This document shows positions 7,126 to 9,238 of a DNA stretch of 9,238 nucleotides, piece after piece. This DNA comes from an uncultured Clostridia bacterium. Lineage in GTDB: Bacteria; Bacillota; Clostridia; Lachnospirales; Lachnospiraceae. A program made the position numbers and the translations under genes. Position 1 is the first letter of the stretch. Each line of letters begins with the position of its first letter. The DNA lies in assembly GCA_947088195.1 (NCBI GenBank), contig CAMUFS010000105.1, positions 1-9,238 of the forward strand. Direction: 5' to 3'. The notes below the pieces were generated by a model. It was not told where the DNA came from and did no database searches. It saw nothing but the letters and a program-made list of their open reading frames with translations.

Positions 7126-8307
7126 ATGGCAGATTTTGAGAATATGATACATAAATTAAAGAATGATGTGGAAATTCCTGAGAAGATTTGGGCAGAATAC
7201 AAGCAAGTTCTTTTAGAGCTTCCTGATAAAAAAGAAAAGAGAATAAAAAAAGGATGGCTTACCATTGTAGCATCGGCTGCCATGATATTTTTGACAGCGG
7301 GAACCATCTGTGTTACGAATCCGGCATTGGCGGCAAAAATACCTGTAATTGGAAAGATATTTGACATAATTCAGCAATCTGTTGTGTTTTCAGGAAATTA
7401 TAGTGATAAAGCACAGAGCTTGGTCTCCGAACCTGATAATACAACAGATGTGAAAAACAGCATTTATACAACAGAGGATGGTGGCATAAAAATAACTGCA
7501 TCGGAGATATACAGCGATGGGTATTCTATTTATATGGCAGCAGAGATAAGCGTAGCTCAGGGAGGACTTCAGAATATGCTTGGAAATATCATGTATTTGG
7601 AGGGAGACTGGCAGCTTGCTGGCGATGCAGAAAAAAATAGAATAATAGAAAATAAACTGGAGGGGCAGATAATAGATGATAATACCTTTGTTGGTATGAT
7701 TAAGCTGGATATGGATAATTTGGAGATGCAGAAGGGGGAGGTTTTGCTTTCTCTGTCCATGGTAGGGTATGATGACAGGACGATAGAGCTTGCACAGGAT
7801 ATATCAGCCTCCTGTAAATACAAAGGAGAATGGAGCTTACAGATTCCGTTTACGGTAGATAAGGACACAGCCAAAACCTTTGTAGTTGATAAAGAAAAAG
7901 ATGGCTATCACATAGATAAAGTATTTGTATCTCCCTATCAAGTCATTGCCTATGTTGATGTGCCATATACGGAGAGAGTAATTACAGAGGAAGAATTTGA
8001 GCAAACTATGCGCGAAAAAACAGGTGGATCGGGAGAATTTGGCATCACATATGAAGAATATATTCAGAAAAAAGGCAAAAACTATCAACCATACTATACA
8101 GCAGTTTGCAATCAAGATGGCGAATTGTTGAAGTCAATGGGAGAATATCAGGGATATTCGGTATATGCGGTACAGAATATCCAGATCTCAAAATTATATA
8201 TTTATCTTTTTGATGATGCCAGTATGTGGGAAAAAATAGAGAGGGATGGCATCACTCAGGAATATGCCGAAAAGGCGATAGTATGTGCAGAAATTGAGGT
8301 AGAATAG
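7126..8307 (+). CDS. DUF4179 domain membrane protein, probable anti-sigma factor
   Basis: This 393-residue protein has a cytoplasmic N-terminus (1-43) rich in Lys (KKEKRIKK) and one membrane helix (about 44-63, WLTIVASAAMIFLTAGTICV). Immediately after the helix comes NPALAAKIPVIGKIFD (65-80), which is diagnostic of the DUF4179 family. The remainder (81-393) would be extracytoplasmic and beta-rich. Its second half, from about 245 on (GEWSLQIPFTVDKDTAK), may be the DUF5643-like C-terminal domain that often follows DUF4179, though I am less sure of this. DUF4179 proteins are encoded next to ECF sigma genes in Clostridia and Bacilli. The short N-terminal segment would hold the sigma factor at the membrane, and the outer part would sense an envelope signal. 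The gene begins 2 nt after the sigma stop, with GAGGGGAG (7109-7116) as SD, so the pair is co-translated. No zinc-binding ZAS motif (HxxxCxxC) is present in the N-terminus, so sigma binding is inferred from context. Confidence 0.85.
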   Translation: MADFENMIHKLKNDVEIPEKIWAEYKQVLLELPDKKEKRIKKGWLTIVASAAMIFLTAGTICVTNPALAAKIPVIGKIFDIIQQSVVFSGNYSDKAQSLVSEPDNTTDVKNSIYTTEDGGIKITASEIYSDGYSIYMAAEISVAQGGLQNMLGNIMYLEGDWQLAGDAEKNRIIENKLEGQIIDDNTFVGMIKLDMDNLEMQKGEVLLSLSMVGYDDRTIELAQDISASCKYKGEWSLQIPFTVDKDTAKTFVVDKEKDGYHIDKVFVSPYQVIAYVDVPYTERVITEEEFEQTMREKTGGSGEFGITYEEYIQKKGKNYQPYYTAVCNQDGELLKSMGEYQGYSVYAVQNIQISKLYIYLFDDASMWEKIERDGITQEYAEKAIVCAEIEVE

Positions 8308-8409
8308 TCCAAAGAGTGTCAGATAATCGTCATGGCAAAATAGACAACAAAAAAATCCTATTTGTAAATAATTCACAAAAAGACAGGTATAAAAAGGAAA
8401 AAGTTGTAG

Positions 8410-8437
8410 TTGCATTTATCGGAGAATTGAGTATAAT
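8410..8437 (+). promoter_or_regulatory. Candidate promoter for the 112-residue hypothetical protein
   Basis: A perfect -10 TATAAT (8432-8437) is preceded after 16 nt by TTGCAT (8410-8415, 3/6 to the -35 consensus). It lies in the 207-nt gap 8308-8514. Otherwise the gap shows no gene and no clear terminator for the sigma operon. Confidence 0.4.
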
Positions 8438-8488
8438 CCAATCTGAAATAAGAAAACAGATTTCAGCCGCGCAAAGGAGAAGGATGAT

Positions 8489-8521
8489 ATGGCAGCGGCA
8501 GAATGGAGAGTGTTATGTTAA
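8489..8521 (+). CDS. Ten-codon reading frame overlapping the next start, possible leader peptide
   Basis: ATG 8489 is preceded by AAAGGAGAAGGA (8473-8484), the strongest SD in this area, and encodes MAAAEWRVLC before TAA 8519-8521. The stop lies four nt beyond the start of the downstream gene (ATG 8515), a geometry that allows translational coupling. Alternatively it is the original N-terminus of the downstream gene separated by a small frameshift, or pure chance. Confidence 0.25.
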   Translation: MAAAEWRVLC

Positions 8522-8853
8522 GAAAATTTGTTCAGTGTGCAAACGTAAATGAAAGATTAGCTATGGTATCCGGTGAGAATGCAGCCGCATGGTCCGCAGA
8601 GGAATTAGATGCAGCTATGAAGATTGTTGGCGCCACTGCTGATAAGGATACAAAGGAAGCAAAGATTCAGGCAATTATGAAGGCCTTGGAGAGAAATGCA
8701 TCAGAGGTTTTAAGCGATGCATTTGTGAGTCGCGCCAGAGAGCTTACCGATTCCATCCCAGCGGCGGAGGAGATCCCCGATACAGATTATTCAGAGGTAC
8801 TTCGTGAGCTTTGTCATACAGCAGCGGCACAGCAGATGGCATCAAGAAGATAA
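8515..8853 (+). CDS. Hypothetical 112-residue helical protein
   Basis: I do not recognise this protein. It begins MLRKFVQCANVNERLAMVSG, followed by an Ala/Glu-rich, predicted helical body (ENAAAWSAEELDAAMKIVG, AKIQAIMKALERN) and ends QQMASRR. It has no membrane segment or signal peptide and two Cys that form no motif. ATG 8515 is chosen because GGAG (8505-8508) sits 6 nt upstream, whereas the in-frame ATG 8503 lies 23 nt from the nearest strong SD. The reading frame is rich in GCN and GAN codons and less AT-rich than the flanking gaps, and it is followed by a hairpin terminator, all of which support a real gene. It has its own candidate promoter, so it is probably monocistronic and independent of the sigma/anti-sigma pair. 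Confidence 0.7.
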   Translation: MLRKFVQCANVNERLAMVSGENAAAWSAEELDAAMKIVGATADKDTKEAKIQAIMKALERNASEVLSDAFVSRARELTDSIPAAEEIPDTDYSEVLRELCHTAAAQQMASRR

Positions 8854-8882
8854 GACAGACAACAGAAAAGAATGGTAGAATA

Positions 8883-8913
8883 AAACGGTACTGTTGGTAT
8901 GACAGTACCGTTT
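8883..8913 (+). terminator. 12-bp hairpin, likely intrinsic terminator
   Basis: AAACGGTACTGT (8883-8894) pairs perfectly with ACAGTACCGTTT (8902-8913) around a 7-nt loop. It lies 29 nt after the stop of the hypothetical gene. The T-tract on the plus strand is only three T, all inside the stem. On the minus strand the T-rich run that follows is better, so the element may work in both directions. Confidence 0.7.
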
Positions 8914-8963
8914 CAGATCTGAAAGTCTAAGACATACATATGGTAAGAATTTTATAAAATTTA

Positions 8964-8992
8964 TTGTGATAAGTAACTTCACATGATATAGT
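8964..8992 (+). promoter_or_regulatory. Candidate promoter for the Rpn-type gene
   Basis: TTGTGA (8964-8969, 4/6) and TATAGT (8987-8992, 5/6) are separated by 17 nt, about 70 nt upstream of the start at 9061. The sequence between the terminator and this gene is otherwise featureless AT-rich DNA. Confidence 0.4.
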
Positions 8993-9060
8993 AAATATAA
9001 CAGGAGCTATAGTATCTAAGCATTATGCCAATACGATAGAGGATACAGAGGACACATACA

Positions 9061-9238
9061 ATGGAAACTCTATTGAAACACCCACAAAATTATGAAAGTA
9101 TCTGGGAAGAATTAGACATATCAAATGACTTTATATTTGGAAAAGTTATGCAAGATCCAGAATTGTGTAAAGAACTGCTTTAGCGTATTCTCCCTGATTT
9201 GGAGATAGATCATATAGAATATCCTGAATTACAAAAAA
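9061..9238 (+). pseudogene. Rpn family recombination-promoting nuclease/putative transposase, 5' fragment with in-frame TAG
   Basis: From ATG 9061 (SD AGAGGA at 9047-9052, 8-nt spacer) the frame encodes METLLKHPQNYESIWEELDI, then SNDFIFGKVMQDPELCKELL, then a TAG at 9181-9183, and then RILPDLEIDHIEYPELQK to the window end. The two parts are continuous members of one family: the 'SDDFMFGKVM...ELLERILP' opening is typical of the Rpn/PD-(D/E)XK nuclease family transposases, which are abundant in Lachnospiraceae. The stop stands where Gln or Glu is expected, so a single base change from CAG or GAG explains it. Catalytic residues would lie beyond the right edge and cannot be judged. As written, the product would be a 40-residue fragment. 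It could be a decaying copy or a sequencing error; suppression of TAG is less likely. Confidence 0.75.

Noticed and set aside
8336..8364. Weak inverted repeat AAATAG/CTATTT after the anti-sigma gene as a terminator
   Set aside because: The stem is only 6 bp and AT-rich, with a 14-nt loop and no T-tract.
8503..8514. ATG 8503 as start of the 112-residue protein
   Set aside because: The nearest strong SD (AAGGAG, 8474-8479) is 23 nt away, and its own GGAG overlaps this start; ATG 8515 is better placed.
8316..8552. 78-codon plus-strand frame beginning at GTG 8316
   Set aside because: It has no ribosome binding site, a Lys/Arg-rich unremarkable composition, contains the promoter of the next gene, and overlaps that gene in another frame.

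Overview
The window looks like a chromosomal segment of a low-GC Gram-positive anaerobe, most likely a Clostridia/Lachnospiraceae-type gut Firmicute. This is inferred from AT-rich intergenic DNA with SigA-like promoters, AGAAAGG-type ribosome binding sites, the glycerol-3-phosphate-dehydrogenase-like gene trio ending in a DUF1667 protein, an ECF sigma factor paired with a DUF4179 anti-sigma protein, and an Rpn-type nuclease remnant. No species can be named from the sequence alone.

Layout. Positions 1-405 (minus strand) hold the 5' part of a gene for a helix-turn-helix-like protein. Its frame is broken at a run of nine A residues, and it runs off the left edge. Positions 406-626 are an AT-rich gap with a good promoter for the plus-strand cluster. 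Positions 627-5866 hold four tightly packed plus-strand genes, probably one operon: tex (nucleic-acid-binding transcription accessory protein), a DAO-type FAD dehydrogenase with a C-terminal BFD-like [2Fe-2S] domain, a second FAD/NAD(P)-dependent oxidoreductase, and a small Cys-rich DUF1667 protein. The last three look like subunits of one soluble dehydrogenase, probably acting on sn-glycerol-3-phosphate or a related compound. Gaps are 20 nt, a 14-nt overlap, and 2 nt. A PadR-family repressor (minus strand) converges on the operon and overlaps its last gene by 32 nt.

From 6393 to 6565 a divergent intergenic region holds promoters for padR and for an ECF sigma factor. It also carries two adjacent palindromes in the padR promoter and a hairpin in the sigma-factor leader. 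The sigma gene (6566-7123) and its membrane-anchored DUF4179 partner (7126-8307) form a two-gene unit that probably senses an envelope signal. Next come a hypothetical 112-residue helical protein (8515-8853), a 12-bp hairpin terminator (8883-8913), and at the right edge the start of an Rpn-family nuclease/putative transposase gene interrupted by an in-frame TAG.

This is mostly ordinary core and regulatory DNA. No CRISPR array, tRNA, rRNA, intact mobile element or clearly new multi-gene system is visible. The points most worth checking are the two disrupted genes at the edges, the uncharacterised Fe-S-like third subunit of the dehydrogenase, the signal and target genes of the sigma/anti-sigma pair, and the unknown small protein with a ten-codon reading frame overlapping its start.
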